NCBI RefSeq assembly: GCF_000244875.1
Contig: NC_016791.1
Span: 1,733,501-1,797,500 of the forward strand
DNA from: Clostridium sp. BNL1100
GTDB lineage: Bacteria; Bacillota; Clostridia; Acetivibrionales; DSM-1351
Direction of reading: 5' to 3'
Length of the DNA stretch: 64,000 nucleotides
Shown: positions 45,846 through 54,670 of the stretch, in pieces
Layout of the letters: every line of letters begins with the position of its first letter
Numbering within the stretch: the stretch's first letter is position 1
Notes under the pieces: generated by a model
What the model was told of the DNA's origin: nothing
Databases searched by the model: none
The model's input: only the letters and a program-made list of their open reading frames with translations
Made by a program: the position numbers and the translations under genes

Positions 45846-48170
45846 ATGGCCAAGAAAATCTCACTAAAAAGCGAAATGGGTAAAAAAGTAACCTATCTAG
45901 TAAATTCTAGTAAACATCAGAAGTTAGATATTTCTGAGGAAGGATTGCTATTTAGAGCTAAGTCAAGAGATTATATGCCCCCTGCATCATACGTAAATGT
46001 TTATCAGGTAAAGCAAATGACAATAGATTCTAATTTTAAGGTTAACCTAACTGAACTTAAGGAAAAATATCCACAAAATGAAAGAATATTTGAGCAGCTT
46101 ATAGTCGGTGCTAATGCAATAATAAAACCTGGTAATAGTATAACTTATATAAGAACAATTTTTGATGGATTGAATTGCTTTCTTGAATTTTTGAATAGTG
46201 AGAGAAATCTTAGCAATATTTGCGTAAGCAACGTCGCTGATATAGATATCTTGGTTGCTAAATCTTTCTGTAATTACTTATTATGTGTATATCCTAAACT
46301 TACTAGTAATCGTAAAAGGTATAATGTTATTAAACGGATTGTTAATAGATTACAAGAACTATATCCAAATGACCCTCTTATAGGAAGTAGCCTTAACTGG
46401 CCCAAAGGACCAAGCGTTAATGAAGTTGTGGTAGAAGGTTACCATCCTAAGGAAATGAAAGAGTTATGGGAAGCGTGTATTGAAGACATTAAAGAAGTAG
46501 TTTGTTTTCATCAAAATTATATCAGCATTGAACATGAGTTACTATTAGAAGAATGGAATCTTGAAAATATTATGTATTATCTTAATGTACGTTGGGAACA
46601 ACCTAATGTTGTAAGAAATTCAAAACCAACCCCTAGTAGGGTTAGATTTATATTAAGAAATTTGCCAAATGCTCAAGAATTTTTAAAACAATATGGGTAC
46701 ACTTATAATGATATATATAATATATATCTGAAAAATGGCTTGGAATTAGCTTTACGTGGAAGATTACCATTCAAAACGATGATAAGTCAGACGCCAGACC
46801 AAGAAAGAGCTACGTTACAGTTTAATTTAGTATTAGCAACTTTAAAAAAGCAATACCCTTTAGTTCCGTTTTATTGCGATATTGGTGAAGCAAGAAATAT
46901 ATTGTCTAGTAAAAAGGTGTTAAATAATGACCCCATTGGTGAGATGATAAATAGTATATTACGTATCAGCGCTACAAAAATTAATTTCATGAACGGGACA
47001 TTAGGAAAAATGGCAGTATATGCCGCAAAACACTTTGTCTTTGATACTATTTACCCATTTTTACTCCTAGCTCTTATTAATACAGGATGGAACTTAGAAA
47101 GTATGTTATCTATCAGTGATGATGTCGATGCACATATAACACCAGATTTAATAGACCCAGAAAGCTATGTATTAATACATAGCCAAAAAGTTCGTGGCTC
47201 AAAAGATGGGAAACAACTAAAAAAAATTACTCACCGTTCAAGTAAAAAGAATAGATTTGGTACTTATAGATTACTCAAATATGTAGAAAGCATTATCACT
47301 CAATATAAGGATAGTCCTTATTATAAGAACTGTTATTTGTGGCAATACATTACAAATAATAAAAAAACCTCAATAATAAGAACAATTAATAATATAGAAG
47401 TTAGTTTTACTAAAGTAAGTCAGAGATTTCTTGAACGCCATAGATTAAAATATGTCTCAGGAAAAACCATCTCACACCCTAAGATTAGGTCTGGATATGC
47501 CGCCTTAAGGCAGCTTTTAGGTTCAACTGAATGGGAAATTGGGGAAGAATTTGGGCACAGCAATAAAGAGACTATTATACATTATACATCTGATGAAAGC
47601 AGTAACTTGGTTCAGGACTTAGTAATTAAAAAAATTCAAAAACAATTTATAAACGATTTAAAAAATTTTAAAGTTAGAGTTGTTGAATCTAAAACTTTAA
47701 AGGAACTTAGCAAAGCTATAAATGAAGCTAAAACAGAGTCTGATAAAAATAAAATGATAAAAAATGAAGCAACTAAACTTGGGTTGTATGAAAAAACTAT
47801 TGTAAATATAATTGATGCTGGTTCACAGAAATATATTCTTGTATGCGAAGATTCTACGAAACCATCATGGCCTGGATTTGCTGAACTTGTTAAGGAGGGC
47901 CAGAAGTGCAGATACTTTAATAAATGTGCGCTATGTTCTCAATCAATTGTCTTCCCAGAGGCGTTACAATATATCGCTAGACGTATATTGGATTTGGATA
48001 AGTTAAAATCTTCACTTATATCAAGTGAATGGATTTTACAGTATGGTGATGAATACGAGGCATGGTTGCAGATACTACATAGTTGGTCTAATCAAGAGCA
48101 AGTAGAAAATGCTTGGGAATTAGCCAAAACAGGCTGTGTAATTTTACCACAAATAATGAGGGGTGTATGA
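45846..48170 (+). CDS. Large tyrosine-recombinase-family protein (774 aa)
   Basis: First gene of the island mobility operon. The C-terminal catalytic region is recognisable: box I NTGWNLESML near residue 412, where the usual Arg of TGxR is Asn; box II ISHPKIRSGYAALRQL near 540; GEEFGHSNKETIIHYTS with His and the candidate nucleophile Tyr near 570-580. A cysteine cluster (CRYFNKCALC, about 686-695) near the C-terminus may bind metal. The N-terminal ~300 residues are helical with no recognised domain. The missing first Arg suggests altered or lost strand-cleavage ability. ATG at 45846 follows ACGGAGA. Confidence 0.8.
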   Translation: MAKKISLKSEMGKKVTYLVNSSKHQKLDISEEGLLFRAKSRDYMPPASYVNVYQVKQMTIDSNFKVNLTELKEKYPQNERIFEQLIVGANAIIKPGNSITYIRTIFDGLNCFLEFLNSERNLSNICVSNVADIDILVAKSFCNYLLCVYPKLTSNRKRYNVIKRIVNRLQELYPNDPLIGSSLNWPKGPSVNEVVVEGYHPKEMKELWEACIEDIKEVVCFHQNYISIEHELLLEEWNLENIMYYLNVRWEQPNVVRNSKPTPSRVRFILRNLPNAQEFLKQYGYTYNDIYNIYLKNGLELALRGRLPFKTMISQTPDQERATLQFNLVLATLKKQYPLVPFYCDIGEARNILSSKKVLNNDPIGEMINSILRISATKINFMNGTLGKMAVYAAKHFVFDTIYPFLLLALINTGWNLESMLSISDDVDAHITPDLIDPESYVLIHSQKVRGSKDGKQLKKITHRSSKKNRFGTYRLLKYVESIITQYKDSPYYKNCYLWQYITNNKKTSIIRTINNIEVSFTKVSQRFLERHRLKYVSGKTISHPKIRSGYAALRQLLGSTEWEIGEEFGHSNKETIIHYTSDESSNLVQDLVIKKIQKQFINDLKNFKVRVVESKTLKELSKAINEAKTESDKNKMIKNEATKLGLYEKTIVNIIDAGSQKYILVCEDSTKPSWPGFAELVKEGQKCRYFNKCALCSQSIVFPEALQYIARRILDLDKLKSSLISSEWILQYGDEYEAWLQILHSWSNQEQVENAWELAKTGCVILPQIMRGV

Positions 48171-48171
48171 A

Positions 48172-50361
48172 GTGTGCGAGGATAAATATATTCATGCTGT
48201 TGAGTTTTTAGCAAAAAAATATAAGACGGTACTCAATGAAGAAGATAGTTATATTTTTGAAAAAATCGCAACTCAAAATGTTGAAGAAGAGATTGAGCAA
48301 GTGGGAGTAACTTTAATTAATTTATCATCACTCCCTTATGATAATATAGGGAAATTAAAGGTTAGCCGAATAAGCTTTTTTCAAGATTCTAAATGGGATT
48401 GGAGACAAGAAGGGAGTCCAATTTACAGGAAAGCTTTTTTTTCTTGGGATAAAAATGTATCAAATGGAGTCTCGTTGCTTAACAAAGAAAACTTTCACTT
48501 GTGTCACTTGTTAAAAATGATTGCATTTTATTATTTACCACAAAATGCTTGCTTTAACAATGTTAAGTCTTATAATACTACAAAAGCACAGTTGAGTTGT
48601 TTAATTAATTTGGGTAAGTTTCTTTTCAAAAATAGGTTTTTTGTTGATATACAAGGGAATGGAACTTTTATAAATACAGCTTACTTAAGAAAGGAGCATT
48701 TTTTGGATTATTTAGAAAATGATTTAAAAGATCCTAATTCTAAGTATAATTTTTCTAAACAAGTTAAGCAATGGAGAATAATATCCCAAAATGGACTTAT
48801 TCCAGTTGAATACAGATTAGATTTTGACCCTTTCGAAGCTGATATGTACAAGAAGTTATTTTATGATATGGAAGAAAATAAAGGGACATATATGCCAATA
48901 TCCCTTGAAACATTATCAGAATTAATACCTCTGTGCATCAAATTAATTGAAACACACTCTGATGAAGTACTAAAACTTTATAATGTGCTTTGGCCAATTA
49001 TTGCTGGTGGAAAGGTTCGTAAAACTCAAAAATTTAAATGGAGTAATGCAATAGATGAATTATTGAGAATGAACCTAAAATCTTTGGATTTAAAAATGTT
49101 TAGATTTGTTAAATACGAAGATATTACAATGAGTATGAAAGATTCAAATAAACTGATACATGCCATTTATAATCATCCAAACTGGAATAAAGAAACATTA
49201 AAATTTAAGGATGTTAAGAATTTAAGTCGACATGAGAGATTAAAGATTGCCTCTAAATTAGGTATTGATTTAGAATTATTTGATAAATCAACTATGTATG
49301 ACCTTTTAAAAATTAAACGTGAAGCAACAAATCTTGTGATTGAATTAAGAAATGCATGTGTTGTAATTCTTTTTCTGGTTACTGGAATGCGATGTAGTGA
49401 AATGTATCTGCTTGAATATGGTGGTTGTTGGCAAATTAAAGGGTCTGAAGACGATTTTCGTATTAGAATTTCAGTTTCAAAAACTTCTGATGCCTCATCC
49501 GGGAACATAGTTGTGCTCCCTATACCAGAAATAGGGTATAAAGCATTTAAGTGTTTAGAATACTTAACAGAAAAAGCTCGGATTTGGGGTAAAACAGATA
49601 AATTGATGGTTAGTCCCACTGTGTTTTTTGGTAAAGAGATTCAACAAGAAACTATAAATCTGTTTATACAACGTTGGTGTGAAGATTTGGAAATAGAGCA
49701 TATCCATCCACACCGGTTTCGAAAAACGCTTGCAATGTTTGCAATATATCAAAACCCTAATTATATTGGTATTATTAAAAGGCTTTTTTCTCATAAAAGT
49801 TTAGCTATGACGCTTGCATATATTGTAAAGTTACCTGGGATGAACGAAGAAATTAAGCTATCTGTAATTGAACAAAACAAACAACTGCTTAGTGAGTTGC
49901 TTGAAGCTATAAATAGAAAATGCATAGGTGGTAAAGCTGGAAATAGGATAAAGGAGGTTCTAAGTGAGTCTAAGATATTTAAAGCTAATTTATATGACTA
50001 TGGTTGGGAGAGCCTTGAACAGTATATCGAGATTTTATTGCAGGATGGACTTAAAATTTTGCATCGTACATCATTTGGGGCTATCTGCACAAACACTCAT
50101 TCGGGGTTGGCATATCTAGGACCAGAAACATGTAATTGTAATGTAGTAGATTGCGAATGGGCTGTTTTTACAGGTAATTCAATTGAAGATTTAGAAAATG
50201 ATATTAAATTTCACAGTAATTTACTTACAAAAGATTGTTCGGAAGAACAAAAGCAGTTTTCGATGTCGTTTATTAAAAATTGTATTGAAAGATTATCTGA
50301 ACTAAAAGGATCGGAAATTGTTAGTAAGAAGTACCATGAATTAATAAACATGAGGGCATAG
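48172..50361 (+). CDS. Large tyrosine recombinase (about 729 aa)
   Basis: Second recombinase gene. The catalytic set looks complete: VTGMRCSEMYLLEY (Arg near residue 405), HIHPHRFRKTLAMFA (H-x-x-R near 510), and LFSHKSLAMTLAYIV with His and the nucleophile Tyr near 538-549. A C-terminal Cys-rich segment (CNCNVVDCEW, about residue 655) resembles the one in the preceding protein. An in-frame GTG at 48163 overlaps the preceding gene, but GAGGGG is correctly spaced for the GTG at 48172, which is preferred. The next gene begins two bases after the stop. It presumably performs strand exchange for island movement together with its neighbours. Confidence 0.85.
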   Translation: MCEDKYIHAVEFLAKKYKTVLNEEDSYIFEKIATQNVEEEIEQVGVTLINLSSLPYDNIGKLKVSRISFFQDSKWDWRQEGSPIYRKAFFSWDKNVSNGVSLLNKENFHLCHLLKMIAFYYLPQNACFNNVKSYNTTKAQLSCLINLGKFLFKNRFFVDIQGNGTFINTAYLRKEHFLDYLENDLKDPNSKYNFSKQVKQWRIISQNGLIPVEYRLDFDPFEADMYKKLFYDMEENKGTYMPISLETLSELIPLCIKLIETHSDEVLKLYNVLWPIIAGGKVRKTQKFKWSNAIDELLRMNLKSLDLKMFRFVKYEDITMSMKDSNKLIHAIYNHPNWNKETLKFKDVKNLSRHERLKIASKLGIDLELFDKSTMYDLLKIKREATNLVIELRNACVVILFLVTGMRCSEMYLLEYGGCWQIKGSEDDFRIRISVSKTSDASSGNIVVLPIPEIGYKAFKCLEYLTEKARIWGKTDKLMVSPTVFFGKEIQQETINLFIQRWCEDLEIEHIHPHRFRKTLAMFAIYQNPNYIGIIKRLFSHKSLAMTLAYIVKLPGMNEEIKLSVIEQNKQLLSELLEAINRKCIGGKAGNRIKEVLSESKIFKANLYDYGWESLEQYIEILLQDGLKILHRTSFGAICTNTHSGLAYLGPETCNCNVVDCEWAVFTGNSIEDLENDIKFHSNLLTKDCSEEQKQFSMSFIKNCIERLSELKGSEIVSKKYHELINMRA

Positions 50362-50363
50362 AC

Positions 50364-51359
50364 ATGAAAAATAAGTTTTTAACCCATAATGATGCACTGG
50401 ATTTAGTTTATAATGTGATAGCAGCATTAAGAAAAGAAGGGAGAACAAAAATCAAAGTAAGTGAAATTGCAAGAACAGCAGGTGTTAGTCGATCAACTAT
50501 AAATTCTAATCATAAAGATTGGGCTGAAGTACGAGATGTTATAAGAAATAATAAGCCTTCAGTAAGGGTTAATTTGGCTTTAGATGAAATTCGTGAGAGA
50601 ACCAAGTGGCAAATTGAAGCTTCAAGGCTCGATAAAGAATTACTAAGTTGCCATGAAGATTTAAAAGAACTAACTGAATTTGTTGAAAATGTCTACAAGA
50701 AGCTACTAAATCAACTTCACAAATATGTATATCAAGCCAAAAAAGTACCTGGGGAAATGGAAAGAGAAGCTAAAGTCCTATTAGAACTTCAAGAACTAAA
50801 AAAAAGAGTAGAATATTATGAAGCTGAAATTAGAAATTTAAAGGCTGACTCGGTTAATAATGCAGCTGTGTTGCCCTTCATAAAAAAGGAAATAGTTGAA
50901 GTATTTACACAAGATCAAAGAGCTGATTTATTAAATAAGGATCTTCTGGGATTATCATTTGATGCGCTAAGTAAGTTGGATTATTATTTTACAAAACACA
51001 ATTATCCTAAAGTCGTTTATGTGTTGTGTGGAAATTTCGCCAGTGGAAAATCAACTTGGATTTCAGAACATAGACCCTCACATGAAGGAACAACTATTTA
51101 CTTTGAAAGTACGAATCATAGTAAAGACCTTCGAACAATAACTTTAAAATATATTAGTAAACTAAGCTCAGATTGTAAGGTAATTTGTGTTAGAACAATG
51201 TGTGATGTTGAGCAATGTCTAGTGAGAAATTCAAATGATACTAGACTCAGATTTAAAAATGTTATATCTGAGGAGTTAATTAAAGTTATTGAAAAAAACT
51301 TCGAAGAAGTTTCTGTTAAAGAGGGTTTTGACGAAATAATTATTGTAGGAGGTACCTAA
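50364..51359 (+). CDS. HTH-coiled coil-P-loop protein of the recombinase operon
   Basis: A 331-residue protein. Residues 10-60 are a helix-turn-helix (VSEIARTAGVSRSTINSNHK, TetR/KfrA-like); about 70-165 is a coiled coil; and 215-331 is a P-loop domain with Walker A GNFASGKST at 223-231, similar to AAA-33/zeta-kinase folds. Its N-terminal part recalls TnpC-like and KfrA-like accessory proteins of multi-recombinase elements; the added kinase-like P-loop is unusual. It starts two bases after the second recombinase gene and overlaps the next gene by one base. Probable role: DNA-binding helper that assembles or orients the recombinase complex (inference). Confidence 0.72.
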   Translation: MKNKFLTHNDALDLVYNVIAALRKEGRTKIKVSEIARTAGVSRSTINSNHKDWAEVRDVIRNNKPSVRVNLALDEIRERTKWQIEASRLDKELLSCHEDLKELTEFVENVYKKLLNQLHKYVYQAKKVPGEMEREAKVLLELQELKKRVEYYEAEIRNLKADSVNNAAVLPFIKKEIVEVFTQDQRADLLNKDLLGLSFDALSKLDYYFTKHNYPKVVYVLCGNFASGKSTWISEHRPSHEGTTIYFESTNHSKDLRTITLKYISKLSSDCKVICVRTMCDVEQCLVRNSNDTRLRFKNVISEELIKVIEKNFEEVSVKEGFDEIIIVGGT

Positions 51360-51775
51360 TGGCTGAATCAGGTAGAGTCAAAGGCATAATAAATGTAAAA
51401 AAGTTCATTGAATTTGTTAATTATCATAATCTGGAGAATGATTGGTATAAATATGTTAGTCAAAATAGTAATAAGATACATCGAGGCCTGATTTGTGAAG
51501 AATGTGGCTTTAGTAAAAGTGTTATTGTTCAAAATCCAAAACTTAAGGATGAATTCGAAAAATTAGTACAGGATTTGATAAGAAAAGGTATTTTATCTAA
51601 CCAATCATCTAATCCGACTAACATTGACTATGATGAACAAGAGATTTTTATTAAGACTTATAAAGAAAAGATTATTAAATTTAAAGACGGTGTTGATAAT
51701 CTTAAAAAATTAGTTACTTTATATTCACAGGAAATAAATTTATTAGTACATACTGATGTCTTGAAGGATAAATGA
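51359..51775 (+). CDS. Small accessory protein of the recombinase operon
   Basis: A 138-residue protein without a firm family. It contains an HTH-like piece (IHRGLICEECGFSKSVIVQN) followed by LKDEFEKLVQDLIRKGIL, a layout also seen in short proteins encoded beside multi-recombinase elements. The ATG overlaps the preceding stop (TAATG), so it is translationally coupled to the P-loop protein. Likely a DNA-binding accessory factor. Confidence 0.6.
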   Translation: MAESGRVKGIINVKKFIEFVNYHNLENDWYKYVSQNSNKIHRGLICEECGFSKSVIVQNPKLKDEFEKLVQDLIRKGILSNQSSNPTNIDYDEQEIFIKTYKEKIIKFKDGVDNLKKLVTLYSQEINLLVHTDVLKDK

Positions 51776-51837
51776 ATAAAAAAGTTGTTTAAATATGTAT
51801 TCTTAACTTTAATAATTAATTGTTAGGTGGTGTAAAT

Positions 51838-53055
51838 ATGAAATTCATCGAGACAGACGGTTTGAAGAATACAATTGTAAGACTTAAAGGAGGTGTACCA
51901 ATATATTTGACGGATGACTATGAAGTTATAGAAGGACCAACCTACTGGGCTATGGCGATTGCACAAACAAGATCTCGGAGTATAGAAACGCTAAAACAAT
52001 ATACTTCGATTTTAGCAAGATATCTACAATGGAGAGATAATGAAGGTTATAAAGCAGAAAATTGGCAATACGTTGACGAAGACATAATAAACGAATATAT
52101 AGGATACCTAAAAGAAAATAGAGATGAAAAGGGAAGGCCCAATGATTCAGCGATTAAATTTTACATAGCGAGGTTACAAGCCTTTTATAAATGGGCAAGT
52201 GAAAATAGTTATACGCATTATTGGAAAATGGATATGGACAAGGTTTCAATTACTATAAAAAATAGGTTAATGGTTAATAAAAATATAGAGATAGATGCAC
52301 TTTGTTTTCAAATACAAAATGGTAAACCTACTCATGTTGATTCATATAGAGATAAGTTCATACATAGAGAGCATATTCCCCAAATTTTATGTTTATTTGA
52401 CGATGTAGTTTATGCAATAATTGCACTTATAATTTGGAGAACTGCTTTAAGACCAAAAGAACTGTTTCAATTACCTTATAGAGGTATTGGACTTAATTCA
52501 GGACTTAGACGTTATCAAGATTATGTGTTAGAAACCCTCTCTCCAATCTTATTTGAATTTGAATCAAAAGGAAAACGGAGAAGTATAAACTTTCCACCTG
52601 ATCTATGGGCATTTATTTGTAGAATATGGATGCCAAAAAGAGTAGAACGCGCAACCTTATTCCGCGAAAAGCATGGTGTTATGCCACCAAATAGTGCGTT
52701 GTTTATATCAAAAAATGGTATTATTGTTACTAGAAAAATGCTTCGTGATAACTTTTTAAAAGTAACTGAAATTGACGAATGCCCTGAGAAGAAGATTACC
52801 CCATATATGCTTAGACATTCCTTTGCTACATATTTTGTATTTAATGCATTAAAACAGTGTGATTTATTGGGAAAAGCTTATGCATATAATGCTATAATAG
52901 ACCAATCATTACGTGAGTGGATGGGTCATACTGATATTGATACAACATACAAGTATTATGTGCATTTAGTGAATCGTTATTTTTATAATGATTTACTAGA
53001 AGACTTAAATAAAGACGAAAATAAGGCTCATTTCAAAATTATAGAAAGCTTGTAA
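51838..53055 (+). CDS. Tyrosine recombinase/integrase (405 aa)
   Basis: The third recombinase. An N-terminal SAM-like core-binding domain (about 20-130: SIETLKQYTSILARYLQWRD) precedes a catalytic domain with box I WRTALRPKELFQL (Arg near residue 206), TPYMLRHSFATYF (near 320-332; the usual first His of H-x-L-R is Tyr), and LREWMGHTDIDTTYKYYVHL with His and nucleophile Tyr near 361-373. It is the most typical phage-like integrase of the three. The ATG at 51838, with AGGTGGTG upstream, is preferred over a TTG at 51820. It lies 62 bases after the accessory gene. Confidence 0.9.
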   Translation: MKFIETDGLKNTIVRLKGGVPIYLTDDYEVIEGPTYWAMAIAQTRSRSIETLKQYTSILARYLQWRDNEGYKAENWQYVDEDIINEYIGYLKENRDEKGRPNDSAIKFYIARLQAFYKWASENSYTHYWKMDMDKVSITIKNRLMVNKNIEIDALCFQIQNGKPTHVDSYRDKFIHREHIPQILCLFDDVVYAIIALIIWRTALRPKELFQLPYRGIGLNSGLRRYQDYVLETLSPILFEFESKGKRRSINFPPDLWAFICRIWMPKRVERATLFREKHGVMPPNSALFISKNGIIVTRKMLRDNFLKVTEIDECPEKKITPYMLRHSFATYFVFNALKQCDLLGKAYAYNAIIDQSLREWMGHTDIDTTYKYYVHLVNRYFYNDLLEDLNKDENKAHFKIIESL

Positions 53056-53234
53056 CTTTCTCAATATAAGGGTATAGGAGTGAATCATTATAACTGGTTG
53101 TTGCGGTTTTCAAAATCGAATAAAGCAGTATTAGAGGAGTAGCAAGAAAAATATCGAGCTTATGAGACTGCAACCATTTTGAGAGTGCCGAAAAAGGATA
53201 TAATTCACGTTTTATATTATACTAGTTAAAATGT

Positions 53235-53650
53235 TGTAGGTGTTTCCATAAACAAGAAGAAACACAATGTACGTTTTGTAAAAAGAAGTGATATTTTTGA
53301 TTTTATCTGGCTCGGCAAGGAATTGGGTGTTGGAGTAAAGGATATTGTATTTAACAAATATCCTGTATTATATGAGATGTATGCTTCAGTAAGAGAATTC
53401 AGAGAAATAATTACTAAGAAAAGCATTACATATCTTAATTTATACATTGAGAGTTATAAATTAAGATAACAAAAATCTAAAGTCTTTCGCGAATGGTTTG
53501 TTAAAAGATATTGAAGCGATTGAAAATGTTGTATCAAGGACATTCAGTAATGGTTATGTCTAAGGTAATAATAATCGTTTGAAGATGATTAAACGAATTA
53601 TGTACGGGAGAGCCGGGCTCCCATTACTAAAAGCTAAGATTATATATTAG
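53235..53650 (+). pseudogene. Decayed ISL3-family transposase, C-terminal part
   Basis: In one frame VKDIVFNKYPVLYEMY and VREFREIITKK are seen; then in another SFANGLLKDIEAIENVVSRT, FSNGYV-stop-GNNNRLKMIKR and MYGRAGLPLLKAKIIY, which is the conserved end of ISL3-type transposases. The catalytic Glu of the usual NGxVEG motif is replaced by a stop codon (TAA), and frameshifts occur upstream. An inactive insertion-sequence relic near the right end of the island; its ends were not found. Confidence 0.8.
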
Positions 53651-53874
53651 CTTTTTATTACTGTATACTCAAATAAGCGTAAGAACCTCGGATGTGGCCG
53701 AAATATGCATACACTTTTAGCAAATAGTATTAAAAATGTTGAACAATACTATCACAAAGCTTATACATACGTGTTTAAATATGATTAGACATTTTAGTTT
53801 AAGTTAATCATGTTAAAAATATTGATATATAAAAGATATAGAGCAGTCAAACGTTTATGTGTGACTTATAACAA

Positions 53875-53883
53875 GTAATATAA
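53875..53883 (-). repeat. Right terminal imperfect inverted repeat of the island
   Basis: GTAATATAA, the complement of TTATATTAC, mirrors the left end TTATACTAC with one mismatch. Five bases (AATCA) separate it from the resumed pilin sequence GGAACAG. Confidence 0.45.
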
Positions 53884-53888
53884 AATCA

Positions 53889-54053
53889 GGAACAGTTGAA
53901 GTTATTATTATCATCGCAGTTCTTGTGGGTGTGGCTCTGCTTTTCAGAAAGCAACTGATTACCTTTGTAAATGGTATAATAAAAAATCTATTTCCGGATG
54001 CAAGCAAGCTTGAGGACAACAGGAATGGTGCTGATATAAAGCTTGTAGGTTAG
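53889..54053 (+). pseudogene. flp: 3' fragment of the Flp pilin gene
   Basis: Starting at GGA (53889), 54 codons read GTVEVIIIIAVLVGVALLFR and on to a TAG at 54051: the hydrophobic helix and C-terminus of a type IVb pilin. There is no start codon or ribosome site in front of it; its beginning is at 26051-26095. It is separated from the next gene by 10 bases, as expected in the original operon. Confidence 0.9.
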
Positions 54054-54063
54054 GTATATAAAT

Positions 54064-54660
54064 ATGAAGAATACTAAAGGAAGTTTTACTGTTGAAGCTT
54101 CACTGGTTTTTTCCGTAGTTTTTCTTATGGTGGCTGCATTTGTATACATATTTGTAATTATGTATCAATATGTATACGTACAAAGCATAGCTGATGAGGC
54201 TGCAACCAAAGGAGCTTACTATTATGTTAATCAAACAGGAGAAAATTACTGCTCAAATAAAATGAATGAACTGTACTGGAGAATTTATGATAAAAATAAA
54301 AGCAAGAAATTATCAGGGATTAGTAATTATGTAAATAAATTATTGGGCAAGTCTATTCTTCCGACTGAAAATAATATCTCTGTAAATACAAATAACAAAA
54401 TTCTTATGAAAAATCTCAAAATAGAAATTCAAGAGAAATATCCTCTCCCTGTCGGCAACATGTTTGATATTTTTGGTCTGTCTCCAGTACTAAGTCTTAA
54501 AGCTGTGTCTAATTCACCACTGGATGACAATGCAGAATTCATAAGAAACATGGATATTGTGAAAGACATCTATAATTGTATTCAGAACAGCGATAACAAA
54601 TGGATTGGAGAGGATTCACAGTTGGAAGACATACTTGAAAAACTGTTGAAGAAAAATTGA
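54064..54660 (+). CDS. TadE-like minor pilin/pseudopilin
   Basis: A 198-residue protein with an N-terminal prepilin-like segment, KGSFTVEASLVFSVVFLMVA (cleavage before the helix, Glu at position 5), the mark of TadE/TadF pseudopilins. The remainder is a soluble domain exposed outside the membrane. It follows the pilin gene by 10 bases and belongs to the right half of the tad operon, now cut off from the operon promoter by the island. Confidence 0.82.
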   Translation: MKNTKGSFTVEASLVFSVVFLMVAAFVYIFVIMYQYVYVQSIADEAATKGAYYYVNQTGENYCSNKMNELYWRIYDKNKSKKLSGISNYVNKLLGKSILPTENNISVNTNNKILMKNLKIEIQEKYPLPVGNMFDIFGLSPVLSLKAVSNSPLDDNAEFIRNMDIVKDIYNCIQNSDNKWIGEDSQLEDILEKLLKKN

Positions 54661-54670
54661 AGGAGAAATT

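Larger units (their letters stand above)
26097..53888. mobile_element. About 27.8-kb genomic island with multi-recombinase module and defence-type cargo
   Basis: The borders are set by the two halves of the pilin gene, which join in frame once this DNA is removed (left flank GGCATGG, right flank GGAACAG; expected intact site GGCATGGGAACAG, so at most one base is duplicated). A recombination operon with three tyrosine-recombinase-family genes lies at the right end. Short imperfect inverted repeats (TTATACTAC at 26097, GTAATATAA at 53875) mark the ends. No tRNA or long direct repeat is involved. Cargo includes SIR2-NTPase, kinase, ABC-3C and RAMP-like/HNH modules, plus much decayed DNA. No conjugation or phage structural genes were seen. 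Confidence 0.87.
53056..53888. other. Right-end region of the island beyond the integrase gene
   Basis: Apart from the ISL3 relic, 53056-53234 and 53651-53888 contain no supported gene. The last ~240 bases are AT rich and should hold the right attachment site and perhaps recombinase binding sites. Confidence 0.4.

Noticed and set aside
49173-49619. 148-codon minus-strand ORF within the second recombinase gene
   Set aside because: It is antisense to the catalytic domain of the recombinase, with low-complexity composition; a shadow frame.
26097-53888. Prophage or conjugative element
   Set aside because: No capsid, terminase, tail, relaxase, coupling protein or type IV secretion genes were found; only recombinases and cargo.
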